Positions 49,791 to 56,259 of a stretch of 56,259 bases of DNA are shown piece after piece (positions within the stretch are counted from its first letter, which is position 1; each line of letters opens with the position of its first letter). Origin of the DNA: a virus; IMG/VR virus record IMGVR_UViG_3300009194_000014, positions 1 to 56,259 of that record; one strand, given 5' to 3'. The notes beneath the pieces are model-generated. The model ran no database searches. It was not told the DNA's origin and saw only the letters and a list, made by a program, of their open reading frames with translations. The translations under genes were made by a program, and so were the position numbers.

Positions 49791-50045
49791 TTAAACGTCT
49801 AACCACGAATCTAATGGTAACCGATTGATCGCGTTTAGACAATACCCTTTCGATTCCAATTCTGTTACCACGTCCTGATACTGTTTCAGATTCGCAACCC
49901 GCAACCGCTTCGCTGCCCCTGAGCCGATCACGAAGAAGCCCTTTTCCAAGGAAAAGGCCCGGTATGTCATGGGCGGGGAATCGACATGGGGGAACACGGC
50001 GATGGTAGCAGTACCTTGCCTACGGAATGCAGCATCAAGTCGCAT
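49791..50045 (-). CDS. Hypothetical protein, 84 aa
   Basis: AAAGGAG precedes ATG 50045. Mixed alpha/beta; unrecognised. Confidence 0.55.
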   Translation of the reverse strand: MRLDAAFRRQGTATIAVFPHVDSPPMTYRAFSLEKGFFVIGSGAAKRLRVANLKQYQDVVTELESKGYCLNAINRLPLDSWLDV

Positions 50046-50056
50046 AGCAGACTCCT

Positions 50057-50257
50057 TTACTCGGCGGCGAGCATCGTGATAATCTCTATCCGCCTTAGCT
50101 GTTTATTAATACGGTCAGGGTGACGCTTAGTACCTTTCAGATACTCAAGGAAGTCTAATTCCTTGAGCCATGCCGCGTCAAACTCATCAGCAGTCATTCG
50201 CCGATATGACTCCACCATTGGAAGTTCGGAATCGAGAAACTTTTTGTTACATGCCAT
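50057..50257 (-). CDS. Hypothetical protein, 66 aa
   Basis: ATG 50257 lies inside the end of the upstream gene with GGGGG upstream. Helical; unrecognised. Confidence 0.5.
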   Translation of the reverse strand: MACNKKFLDSELPMVESYRRMTADEFDAAWLKELDFLEYLKGTKRHPDRINKQLRRIEIITMLAAE

Positions 50258-50921
50258 GACAATGCCCCCATAGTTCACCGTCTTCATCAAAGTCATATTC
50301 ATTCGCTTCAATGGATTCAATCACCGCTTCGTCGCTAGTCAGATATTCGTATTCCTTTTCCAGATTGCGATAAATCCAATCGGCAAACGAACGAAGAGTA
50401 TCTTTCAAATGATCGTGATTGTTTTCAACCGCGTCCTCCATGAGTTTGAACGCGGCTTCCTCGCCCATCAAATGTTCAACGGGTATCCATTTGTCAGAAT
50501 CCGCTTCGATATGAACATCCATACAACCTGAATTGTAATAATAATGATGACCATCGTGTTTCATTGTCGCTTCGAGCGAATACCGGGCATCTTTCTGAGC
50601 CGCTTCCAAGGCTTCACCAATCTTAATCAGGGCTTGTAAATCGTCACCACCAACATGATCGGTCAGATTTGCTTTCCAATCCTTGTTGTAAGTGTAACTT
50701 CCTTCGAAACAAGCCCCATCGCCTTGACTATAGAATCCCGAAAAGTAAACATTTTCTATCTCGATTCCCAACGTCTCGCCAATCTGCTTGGCGGCTTCTA
50801 TCGTGAAGTCATACCATTCATGATCGATGTTTATATCCCTGAATCGCTCGATTGCATTCTCTTTTGCATCGTCAGACAATTCATTGAACTTGAAAAGTGT
50901 CACTTCGACTTTAGTAGGCAT
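50247..50921 (-). CDS. Conserved-looking acidic protein, 224 aa
   Basis: The N-terminal part (FKFNELSDDAKENAIERFRD, then VYFSGFYSQGDGACFEGSY) is of a type common in phage and plasmid genomes without known function. Acidic throughout. ATG 50921 follows GAAGGAAG. Confidence 0.65.
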   Translation of the reverse strand: MPTKVEVTLFKFNELSDDAKENAIERFRDINIDHEWYDFTIEAAKQIGETLGIEIENVYFSGFYSQGDGACFEGSYTYNKDWKANLTDHVGGDDLQALIKIGEALEAAQKDARYSLEATMKHDGHHYYYNSGCMDVHIEADSDKWIPVEHLMGEEAAFKLMEDAVENNHDHLKDTLRSFADWIYRNLEKEYEYLTSDEAVIESIEANEYDFDEDGELWGHCHGM

Positions 50922-50947
50922 CTTTGAACTTCCTTCAATGATTGGTA

Positions 50948-51250
50948 TTAAGCACAAAATGGCGGCAAGTCGTCAATGTCAAGGTTGATAACATCATCGT
51001 AATCAACAACTTCCCGCAATTTTCTAATCAGTAAGACATTAGCCCTTCGATTCGGATAATACTCATCCAAGGCATCGAAGTAAGCAGACAGCTTTTCTGG
51101 CATTGCCCTTTCACACTCTTCAAACGTGTTTTTCTTAACATACTCAAACAAGTCTTTAAAGTGACCCCGTACCTTCTCGTCGGCATATTCATTAGCTTCA
51201 TCGACACGACGAAGGTACTCACGGAATGGCATTGCTACGGTAACAGACAT
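50948..51250 (-). CDS. Hypothetical protein, 100 aa
   Basis: ATG 51250 follows GAAGGAAG. Charged helical protein with PFREYLRRVDEANEYADEKV. Unrecognised. Confidence 0.6.
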   Translation of the reverse strand: MSVTVAMPFREYLRRVDEANEYADEKVRGHFKDLFEYVKKNTFEECERAMPEKLSAYFDALDEYYPNRRANVLLIRKLREVVDYDDVINLDIDDLPPFCA

Positions 51251-51315
51251 AATCGAACTTCCTTCGTTGGTGAGTTTTGCGAGGGACATTCTAACACGAA
51301 TGCCCCTGACAAACT

Positions 51316-51879
51316 TCACACGTATACTTGGTCATCGTCACCAAGATACACGTCAACTGACCCGTAGACGTTCGCGGCTTCCGTCAGACGGTCGCCCAAC
51401 TCACCTAGTCCCAGGTCCCAGAAACCGGCACCATGACGGTTTCGAGTCAGGGCGAAGTCATGCCCAAGATAATGCCACGGTGTCCCTTCACTCGGGTCAT
51501 ATTCTCGGCGTTCGACATACTCCAAAACATCATCCATGTTATTGGAAAGAAAGTCATCAACATCGTCACGAGACGCTTTGATAAGTTCCTCGGACGCTTG
51601 GAACCATTCTAATCCGTCAAGCATAGGCGGTTCTTCACCAGAATGTTCCCATGCTGCCCGGATGGCATCTTTTTCAGATTTAAAATCACCGTGGCCTTCT
51701 GTCAAATCATCGAGTTCCCATGCCCATCCCCGTGAACGGTCAGGCAACAAGCGAACGCGATACCCGTCAGGCGCTTCACTATAATCAGGTTCGCCGCCTG
51801 TTGACCACAACAGGGCTTCGATATAGCCAGCGATAACAGCGTCACGGTTCTTTTCGGCAATGTCAGCGAGAGTAGGCAT
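51316..51879 (-). CDS. Acidic hypothetical protein, 187 aa
   Basis: Strongly acidic. The C-terminal block (DFALTRNRHGAGFWDLG...LTEAANVYGSVDVYLG) occurs in many phage proteins of unknown role. TTCAAAGGGG upstream of the start, the RBS block shared by eight early genes. Confidence 0.65.
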   Translation of the reverse strand: MPTLADIAEKNRDAVIAGYIEALLWSTGGEPDYSEAPDGYRVRLLPDRSRGWAWELDDLTEGHGDFKSEKDAIRAAWEHSGEEPPMLDGLEWFQASEELIKASRDDVDDFLSNNMDDVLEYVERREYDPSEGTPWHYLGHDFALTRNRHGAGFWDLGLGELGDRLTEAANVYGSVDVYLGDDDQVYV

Positions 51880-51943
51880 GACAGAATCCCCTTTGAATGG
51901 CTACGGTATGAATGATAGTGGAAACAGAATCAGATTGCAACCG

Positions 51944-52150
51944 TCAGGATGCAATCGAAACAGGAACAGCGGAAGGCTTGGCGTATCTGACACCAGAAAC
52001 GAATTGCGTTTCTTTTGCCGGAATCCTAACTAGAACACACTCGGATTCGATGAGACGGCGACGGCGCTTGTCTCGCGCCGCTTCCCGTTCAGTGATTAGC
52101 GCACCGCTGGGGATAGACCCCAGCGACTTTTTAGCTTGATAGTAACGCAT
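51944..52150 (-). CDS. Hypothetical basic protein, 68 aa
   Basis: AAAGGGAG precedes ATG 52150. Arg-rich middle (RDKRRRRLIES). Unrecognised. Its ATG overlaps the stop of the upstream gene. Confidence 0.55.
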   Translation of the reverse strand: MRYYQAKKSLGSIPSGALITEREAARDKRRRRLIESECVLVRIPAKETQFVSGVRYAKPSAVPVSIAS

Positions 52151-52332
52151 TAGTGAAACTCCCTTTCACATTGGTCGCTCGACATGATTGATACAATGTC
52201 GGCACAACTTGGCGGATACTGGTCACCGAACACGAAGCGCACGAAGGCTTCATTTGGGCCTTCGACTTCCTTTACCATGATGCAATCGTTGACAGTATCG
52301 TGAGCGATGACGACGAAAGTTTGCATAGCCAT
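52150..52332 (-). CDS. Hypothetical protein, 60 aa
   Basis: ATG 52332 follows CAAAGGGAACATC. Small alpha/beta protein. Unrecognised. Confidence 0.5.
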   Translation of the reverse strand: MAMQTFVVIAHDTVNDCIMVKEVEGPNEAFVRFVFGDQYPPSCADIVSIMSSDQCEREFH

Positions 52333-52369
52333 GATGTTCCCTTTGAGTTCCCTTGGACAGTATAGACTA

Positions 52370-52612
52370 TTAGACGACGAGTGTGACCGGAACGATTTGA
52401 CTAGCATCATCAAATGTCCTACCACGTTTGACTGAGTAAGCACTAAACCCACGTTTCTTACACTCGTCATACGCGATACGCTGGTGAGACTCGGACGATT
52501 CTCGACCATCAACGATGATAACCGCCCGGTCGCCGCACGCTTCAATCAGGCGCTCACTGTATCCGTTGTGGATAGTCGGCACGGCGCGGGTATAGAATTG
52601 GATAAAGTACAT
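52370..52612 (-). CDS. Small protein, YFIQFYTR family, copy B (80 aa)
   Basis: Close paralogue of the gene at 53939: both 80 residues with YFIQFYTR at the start, LIEACGDRAV, DGRES, ECKKR and a final VPVTLV. Rossmann-like alternation of strands and helices. TTCAAAGGGG upstream. Function unknown. Confidence 0.7.
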   Translation of the reverse strand: MYFIQFYTRAVPTIHNGYSERLIEACGDRAVIIVDGRESSESHQRIAYDECKKRGFSAYSVKRGRTFDDASQIVPVTLVV

Positions 52613-52657
52613 TTCGATTCCCCTTTGAACTACGTTTTGGTGGATGACACTTCAACC

Positions 52658-52692
52658 ATGCCGACTCATATAGAATCGGCATGAGTAAAGAT
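52658..52692 (-). repeat. Intercistronic element, copy 1 (variant stem)
   Basis: On the minus strand: TTTACTCAT GCCGA TTCTAT ATGAG TCGGC. The inner pair is GCCGA/TCGGC instead of GCCCA/TGGGC, a compensatory change. It begins next to the stop codon of the gene at 52692. Confidence 0.75.
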
Positions 52693-53057
52693 CACGCCAT
52701 GTCTAGGTCCATCGAGGATGCGTCAGGTAGCATGGATGCAACATGGCTTCCATTCCATTTCACTTCCTGACCACCATGCGTATAATACCATTTCCAATCG
52801 CGTTGGTATATACTACCAATCCCCATAGGAAGATTGTCAATCATAGCATTCAACCGCGATTTGGTCGTCCGAGTTTGATAACCGGCGTCAGTCAGGTACG
52901 TTACCAGACCACAATCCATACCATTTGCAATCATGTGTCCGTGCAGAAACACCTTGAAATACTTTCCTGACTTCGAATGGCGTACTTCCGTATTGCCTGA
53001 TTTGAAGTCTTTACGTTCACGAATAGCGTCGATCATCTGGCGTTCAACTTTGCGCAT
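52692..53057 (-). CDS. Hypothetical protein, 121 aa
   Basis: Basic N-terminus, then SGKYFKVFLHGHMIANG and WKWYYTHGGQEVKW. Resembles a short protein made of small beta units; unrecognised. TTTAAAGGGG upstream. Confidence 0.55.
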   Translation of the reverse strand: MRKVERQMIDAIRERKDFKSGNTEVRHSKSGKYFKVFLHGHMIANGMDCGLVTYLTDAGYQTRTTKSRLNAMIDNLPMGIGSIYQRDWKWYYTHGGQEVKWNGSHVASMLPDASSMDLDMA

Positions 53058-53084
53058 GATATTTCCCCCTTTAAACAGATTATG

Positions 53085-53180
53085 TCACATTGATGTTGCT
53101 TTGATAAAAGCAAGGTAGAACATCCCGAAAATCAAAAGGCCGGGAATCAATTCCCGGCCCACAATCCAAAGCAAGCGCAT
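53085..53180 (-). CDS. Membrane microprotein, copy B (31 aa)
   Basis: MRLLWIVGRELIPGLLIFGM plus a short tail. It matches copy A at 53845 (GRELIPGL, IFG, FY.AFI.AT conserved), which supports real coding despite its size. One transmembrane helix. Confidence 0.65.
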   Translation of the reverse strand: MRLLWIVGRELIPGLLIFGMFYLAFIKATSM

Positions 53181-53243
53181 CTTACATATCCCATTGCAGT
53201 AGGAAACGGATTTTAGTTGGTACCCGAGAGACACGAAACAACC

Positions 53244-53277
53244 ATGCCCACTCATAGAATGGGCATGAGTAAAGATC
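53244..53277 (-). repeat. Intercistronic element, copy 2
   Basis: CTCAT GCCCA TTCT ATGAG TGGGC on the minus strand, directly after the stop codon of the gene at 53276. Confidence 0.75.
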
Positions 53278-53767
53278 AAAGATCGCGTTTGCGTTGAACA
53301 TCAATAACCGCTTCGGTCAAAATGACGCCATGACGTTCGAGCCACTTGCCAAACGGTTCGTATGCGCCATTGTCGTGGCGATACCTAGCAGGAACCCAAC
53401 CGGCAGCCGTAATCAATTCGGCGGCGGTTTCTTCCCATTGGTCACCGCCGCCATATGACGACCCGACATACTTCCCATTTTGAATGTCACCATTCAAGAA
53501 CACAAACACACTATGATACGTGTTCCCGTATGACTTTTGAAACCAACGGCGTGCCTCGACGTGTATGGTAGGCTTTGAACCATCCTTGACTTTGAACTTG
53601 CCAGTGTTGAAAGCAGATTCAATGACACTCGCCTTGTAATGATGGCGAGACTTAAATTCGTCATCGCTTACCAAGATGGCATCGCCGCGACCGCTGACGG
53701 ATTCGACCGTCAGGATACCTTTAGCGGTTTCAATTTGCATACCAGAAATAAGAATCGGCGTAGTCAT
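53276..53767 (-). CDS. Hypothetical protein, 163 aa
   Basis: Contains ARRWFQKSYGNTYHSVFVFLNG, a stretch common in small phage proteins of unknown function. ATG 53767 follows TTCAAAGGGGTAACATC. Basic C-terminus. Confidence 0.65.
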   Translation of the reverse strand: MTTPILISGMQIETAKGILTVESVSGRGDAILVSDDEFKSRHHYKASVIESAFNTGKFKVKDGSKPTIHVEARRWFQKSYGNTYHSVFVFLNGDIQNGKYVGSSYGGGDQWEETAAELITAAGWVPARYRHDNGAYEPFGKWLERHGVILTEAVIDVQRKRDL

Positions 53768-53807
53768 GATGTTACCCCTTTGAATTGCGTTATAGGTCAA
53801 ACCAACA

Positions 53808-53842
53808 ATGCCCACTCATTAGAATGGGCATGAGTAAAGTTC
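53808..53842 (-). repeat. Intercistronic element, copy 3
   Basis: CTCAT GCCCA TTCTA ATGAG TGGGC on the minus strand, three bases after the stop of the microprotein at 53845. Confidence 0.75.
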
Positions 53843-53844
53843 AC

Positions 53845-53937
53845 TTAGTTTGTTGCCTGAATGAAAGCCATATAGAACAGCCCGAAAATGATAAGTCCGG
53901 GAATCAGTTCTCGGCCATACAACCACACTTTACGCAT
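53845..53937 (-). CDS. Membrane microprotein, copy A (30 aa)
   Basis: MRKVWLYGRELIPGLIIFGL plus a short tail; paralogue of the microprotein at 53085. Starts one base after the stop of the YFIQFYTR copy A gene, so likely co-translated with it. Confidence 0.7.
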   Translation of the reverse strand: MRKVWLYGRELIPGLIIFGLFYMAFIQATN

Positions 53938-53938
53938 A

Positions 53939-54181
53939 TCACGCCACCAATGTTACAGGAACAATTGTTTGATTGCGAGTGAACGACTCACCACGATGAA
54001 TTGAGTATCCAGAATAGTTACGTTTCTTACACTCTTCGACTGCCAGTATTTCTTGGCTTGTCTGAGACTCACGACCGTCGATGATACATACAGCCCGGTC
54101 GCCACATGCTTCAATAAGATTACGTTTGTAACCATTCCATTCATTCGGAACAGAACGAGTATAGAATTGGATAAAGTACAT
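53939..54181 (-). CDS. Small protein, YFIQFYTR family, copy A (80 aa)
   Basis: Paralogue of the gene at 52370, about half of residues identical. GAGAG precedes ATG 54181. It is followed at once by the membrane microprotein; the pair recurs in altered order downstream. Confidence 0.7.
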   Translation of the reverse strand: MYFIQFYTRSVPNEWNGYKRNLIEACGDRAVCIIDGRESQTSQEILAVEECKKRNYSGYSIHRGESFTRNQTIVPVTLVA

Positions 54182-54192
54182 ATCAACTACTC

Positions 54193-54555
54193 TCACTCTT
54201 CAATGAACACAAAGAAAGCGTATACACTTTCATAATAGTCTTCGTCACTTTCTTCCAAGTCAAGGAAAAGGCGACGTGTTCCTTTGACAGCGGGCCTGAT
54301 ACGATTGACGGCCGCATGGGCTTTCTTATACCACCGGTCGCCCGCTTCACCGGAATCGTCTTGGACGATGGGATTCGACCCGGCAACCGCACCCTGATCC
54401 AATTCAGAATGCAATTCTTCCTTGAGCGCTTTGACTGTCATGCCCCGGTATACGGGTATTTGAATATGCGGCAGATGATGCCCTGACCAAAAGGATGACA
54501 GGCACGTATCGACATGGACACATTCGAGTTTACGCGGAACTTGATACTCAGACAT
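54193..54555 (-). CDS. Hypothetical protein, 120 aa
   Basis: ATG 54555 follows TTCAAAGGGGTAACATC. The N-terminal half (VHVDTCLSSFWSGHHLPHIQIPVY, then MTVKALKEELHSEL) is typical of small early phage proteins; acidic C-terminus. Unrecognised. Confidence 0.6.
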   Translation of the reverse strand: MSEYQVPRKLECVHVDTCLSSFWSGHHLPHIQIPVYRGMTVKALKEELHSELDQGAVAGSNPIVQDDSGEAGDRWYKKAHAAVNRIRPAVKGTRRLFLDLEESDEDYYESVYAFFVFIEE

Positions 54556-54599
54556 GATGTTACCCCTTTGAACTACATGGATGGACTGACACTTCAACA

Positions 54600-54635
54600 A
54601 TGCCCACTCATTAGAATGGGCATGAGTAAAGTTCA
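54600..54635 (-). repeat. Intercistronic element, copy 4
   Basis: CTCAT GCCCA TTCTA ATGAG TGGGC on the minus strand, overlapping the stop codon of the gene at 54633. Confidence 0.75.
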
Positions 54636-54920
54636 TTTAACCGTCATTGCCAGTAGCGACAGGATACGAATACCAGTGAATGTCAGCGGCGCAATGAATG
54701 CCGGTTTGCCGTCTTTGGGATATACAGTGACGAAGTGACCAACAAGATTGGTTCCTTCACACTGCAAGTCCATACCGCGTTCATGCAGCATGTCTAACCA
54801 AGTTTGTGGCAGCGCAAAATCGACCGAATACTCGTTTTCGGGATACAATTCCCTTGCCAACTCGCCTTTAGTCGGGCGGCGATTCAGCAAATCTTGTTCT
54901 TCCATAAACATCTTGAACAT
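54633..54920 (-). CDS. Hypothetical protein, 95 aa
   Basis: TTCAAAGGAG precedes ATG 54920. Contains LNRRPTKGELARELYPEN. Unrecognised. Confidence 0.6.
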   Translation of the reverse strand: MFKMFMEEQDLLNRRPTKGELARELYPENEYSVDFALPQTWLDMLHERGMDLQCEGTNLVGHFVTVYPKDGKPAFIAPLTFTGIRILSLLAMTVK

Positions 54921-54947
54921 AACGATTCTCCTTTGAATTGATAGGGA

Positions 54948-55163
54948 TTAACCACACCGCATATCAGATTCTTCGATGCCTACAACTTCGCAGTAAAACG
55001 ATACTTTGTCGTTAAAATACTTAATGGCATCTTTCTCGGAGTATCCAGAAAGAATTGTATGTTCGTTTGTTGTCCCCGCATCAACTCGACGAAAGATGAA
55101 CGAAGTATTCACGTCGGACCAATACAATTGGAAATGCGTGACGCCATAGCGACGATTTTTCAT
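54948..55163 (-). CDS. Hypothetical protein, 71 aa, first gene of the early operon
   Basis: TTCAAAGGGGTAATGAC precedes ATG 55163. It is the first gene downstream of the boxA leader. Small alpha/beta protein, unrecognised. Confidence 0.6.
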   Translation of the reverse strand: MKNRRYGVTHFQLYWSDVNTSFIFRRVDAGTTNEHTILSGYSEKDAIKYFNDKVSFYCEVVGIEESDMRCG

Positions 55164-56058
55164 GTCATTACCCCTTTGAATTGCTTAGGAATGTTACGTA
55201 AAGCCGTAACGGCGAGCTAGACTTTCCAAAGAATGGAAAGCCCAGCCCGTTACCGCTTCATTTCCGTTTTGTGGCTACTGAGTCGCAAAGGGAGCGCCAA
55301 TCCCACCGAATCCGTTTCAAATTCACCTACAATCCCCGAGGGGTACCGCATTGCAGGTTACAGCGGCAGACGCAACGGCACGTCGATAATTGTCTGCCTG
55401 TAAGCGCCCATCCTTGGGCAAACTTCATCCTAATCGGGCAAAGCGTGGCCATACTTCGTGAACCGCGCCGCATTTGCCCATTATCTAATGAGTAACGCGG
55501 TTCACTGACCCGACAATTGCACCACCGGCATACTCACTTTCTCCGAGGGAGTGAATATTATGGAAACCAATTATGGTCATGATGCAATCATCCGAGAAGG
55601 CCCATGCGTCGATCGGTTGGATGTTTTCGTTTCTGGTATAAAACATCCAAAAGTACCGGCTTGCTTATTTTAATTCGCGCCACACGAATACATAAGATAG
55701 TACTGCTACCAATCTAAGCATGTTTCTCGGGCAAACTATTCAGTACCGTGTTCGCACATAGACGAACAACTATTAGCCTGAAAATCCGGCACCCGCACGA
55801 TGTTTACGTGCTGGCAGAAAGCACATTTGCCGATGCTTTCACTTGACACATTAATCCCTTGGGCGGTGGTCGCCTGCACCAAAAAGTATCAGCATACTTC
55901 GCACGGTCGCAGTAATACTGGTCATCCCGTTAAGATACACTTCCAGCGCACGCACCCTATCTGCGAGGGAGAGTGTGGCACCCGTTCTAAAGATGCGACA
56001 ATCCTTTCCCGTTGGGCCTAATGCTTTGCCATCCGATTTGTTAAAGAGCGTGTTGCTA
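55164..56058 (-). ncRNA. Long structured untranslated leader of the early operon
   Basis: About 890 bases without a convincing gene on either strand. Read as minus-strand RNA it can form several hairpins: a 12-bp stem with a 2-base bulge (55358-55371 with 55392-55403), a 10-bp stem GTGAACCGCG / CGCGGTTCAC (55458-55467 with 55496-55505), and a nested stem near 55206-55252 (CTTTCC/GGAAAG inside GTAACGG/CCGTTAC). Such a leader after tandem promoters and boxA suggests cis-acting RNA for antitermination or stability. Function inferred. Confidence 0.55.
56038..56049 (-). promoter_or_regulatory. boxA, rRNA-operon type
   Basis: The minus strand reads GCTCTTTAACAA, identical to the core of E. coli rrn leader boxA, the site bound by NusB-S10 for antitermination. 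It begins a few bases after the predicted start of the proximal promoter. Confidence 0.75.
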
Positions 56059-56086
56059 AGTCTAGCAAATCAGATTGTGTTGTCAA
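56059..56086 (-). promoter_or_regulatory. Early promoter P2, TTGACA-16-TAGACT
   Basis: On the minus strand -35 at 56081-56086 and -10 TAGACT at 56059-56064; same boxes and spacing as P1, 71 bases away. Confidence 0.75.
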
Positions 56087-56129
56087 GCCAATCTTGCGCT
56101 TGTTTTCAAATCCGTTTTGCTTGATTCCA

Positions 56130-56157
56130 AGTCTATCAGGCTTTCGTGTTCTGTCAA
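56130..56157 (-). promoter_or_regulatory. Early promoter P1, TTGACA-16-TAGACT
   Basis: On the minus strand -35 at 56152-56157 and -10 at 56130-56135. Tandem with P2, as is usual for rRNA operons. Confidence 0.75.
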
Positions 56158-56259
56158 GTTTTATTTTGAATCCCGTTTCATCTTTTGTTATGCAATGCGA
56201 CCCGTTGGGCGATGCTTTCCAGATGAAACCGATTCTCAACTTTCAGGCGCACTTGTCCC

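Noticed and set aside
52658-54635. CRISPR array or pseudoknot for the repeated element
   Set aside because: Only four copies, hundreds of bases apart with genes between, so not CRISPR. Stems are contiguous with no loops, so a classical H-type pseudoknot is not sterically possible.
55271-56239. Short frames of 73-74 codons in the 55-56 kb leader
   Set aside because: No RBS or family resemblance; the region is dominated by promoters, boxA and inverted repeats.
1-56259. tRNA genes
   Set aside because: I looked for T-loop and anticodon patterns on both strands and saw no complete cloverleaf; a covariance-model search would be decisive.

Overview
The window looks like part of the genome of a large tailed bacteriophage of the contractile-tail, T4-related type, infecting a gammaproteobacterium. 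Recognisable T4-type genes are the TOPRIM primase, replicative helicase (gp41), split DNA polymerase (gp43), sliding clamp (gp45), single-strand binding protein (gp32), NrdA and NrdB, thymidylate synthase, glutaredoxin, dCMP deaminase, the head-completion nuclease (gp4/50), the neck proteins gp13 and gp14, and a gp15-like tail terminator. A host in the gammaproteobacteria is suggested by an rRNA-operon type boxA, an ArfA-like ribosome rescue gene and sigma70-type promoters. I see no tRNA, rRNA or CRISPR array.

Layout. 1-640: remains of mobile DNA, namely the C-terminal end of a homing endonuclease and the right end of an IS200/IS605 element. 684-6686: small proteins of unknown function around a primase gene; a diverged stub of a second primase 5' end lies upstream, next to an HNH endonuclease gene. 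6899-24698 (plus strand): helicase, DHFR-like protein, thymidylate synthase with an intein, HAD phosphatase, lysozyme, RNA ligase, tiny membrane proteins, NrdA with two inteins, NrdB, glutaredoxin, an SPFH-like lipoprotein, dCMP deaminase, clamp and SSB. 25813-29795: head, neck and tail-completion genes, apparently driven by late promoters carrying a TAAATA core.

29796-55163 (minus strand): a SleB-type hydrolase, small membrane proteins, a degenerate DNA ligase, the two-piece DNA polymerase, a ClpP-like protease, an operon that begins with an ArsR-type repressor and ends in an ArfA-like gene, RNase H, a MoxR ATPase with a VWA/metallopeptidase partner and a long acidic protein, then about 17 small early genes. 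55164-56259 contains no gene. On the minus strand it has two tandem promoters, a boxA and a long leader able to form several hairpins, and it appears to be the control region of the early minus-strand operon.

Best candidates for new biology: (1) a phage ArfA whose own transcription terminator lies inside the reading frame, (2) the boxA leader resembling an rRNA operon, (3) a shared C-terminal pattern (four hydrophobic residues spaced by three) in twelve otherwise mostly unrelated proteins, (4) an intercistronic element with two interleaved inverted repeats, present four times in the early operon and showing a compensatory change, (5) a membrane-protein paralogue interrupted by one in-frame TGA, (6) a ligase pseudoenzyme, and (7) an NrdA intein followed by glycine instead of Cys/Ser/Thr. 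All family assignments come from reading motifs by eye; no database search was run.
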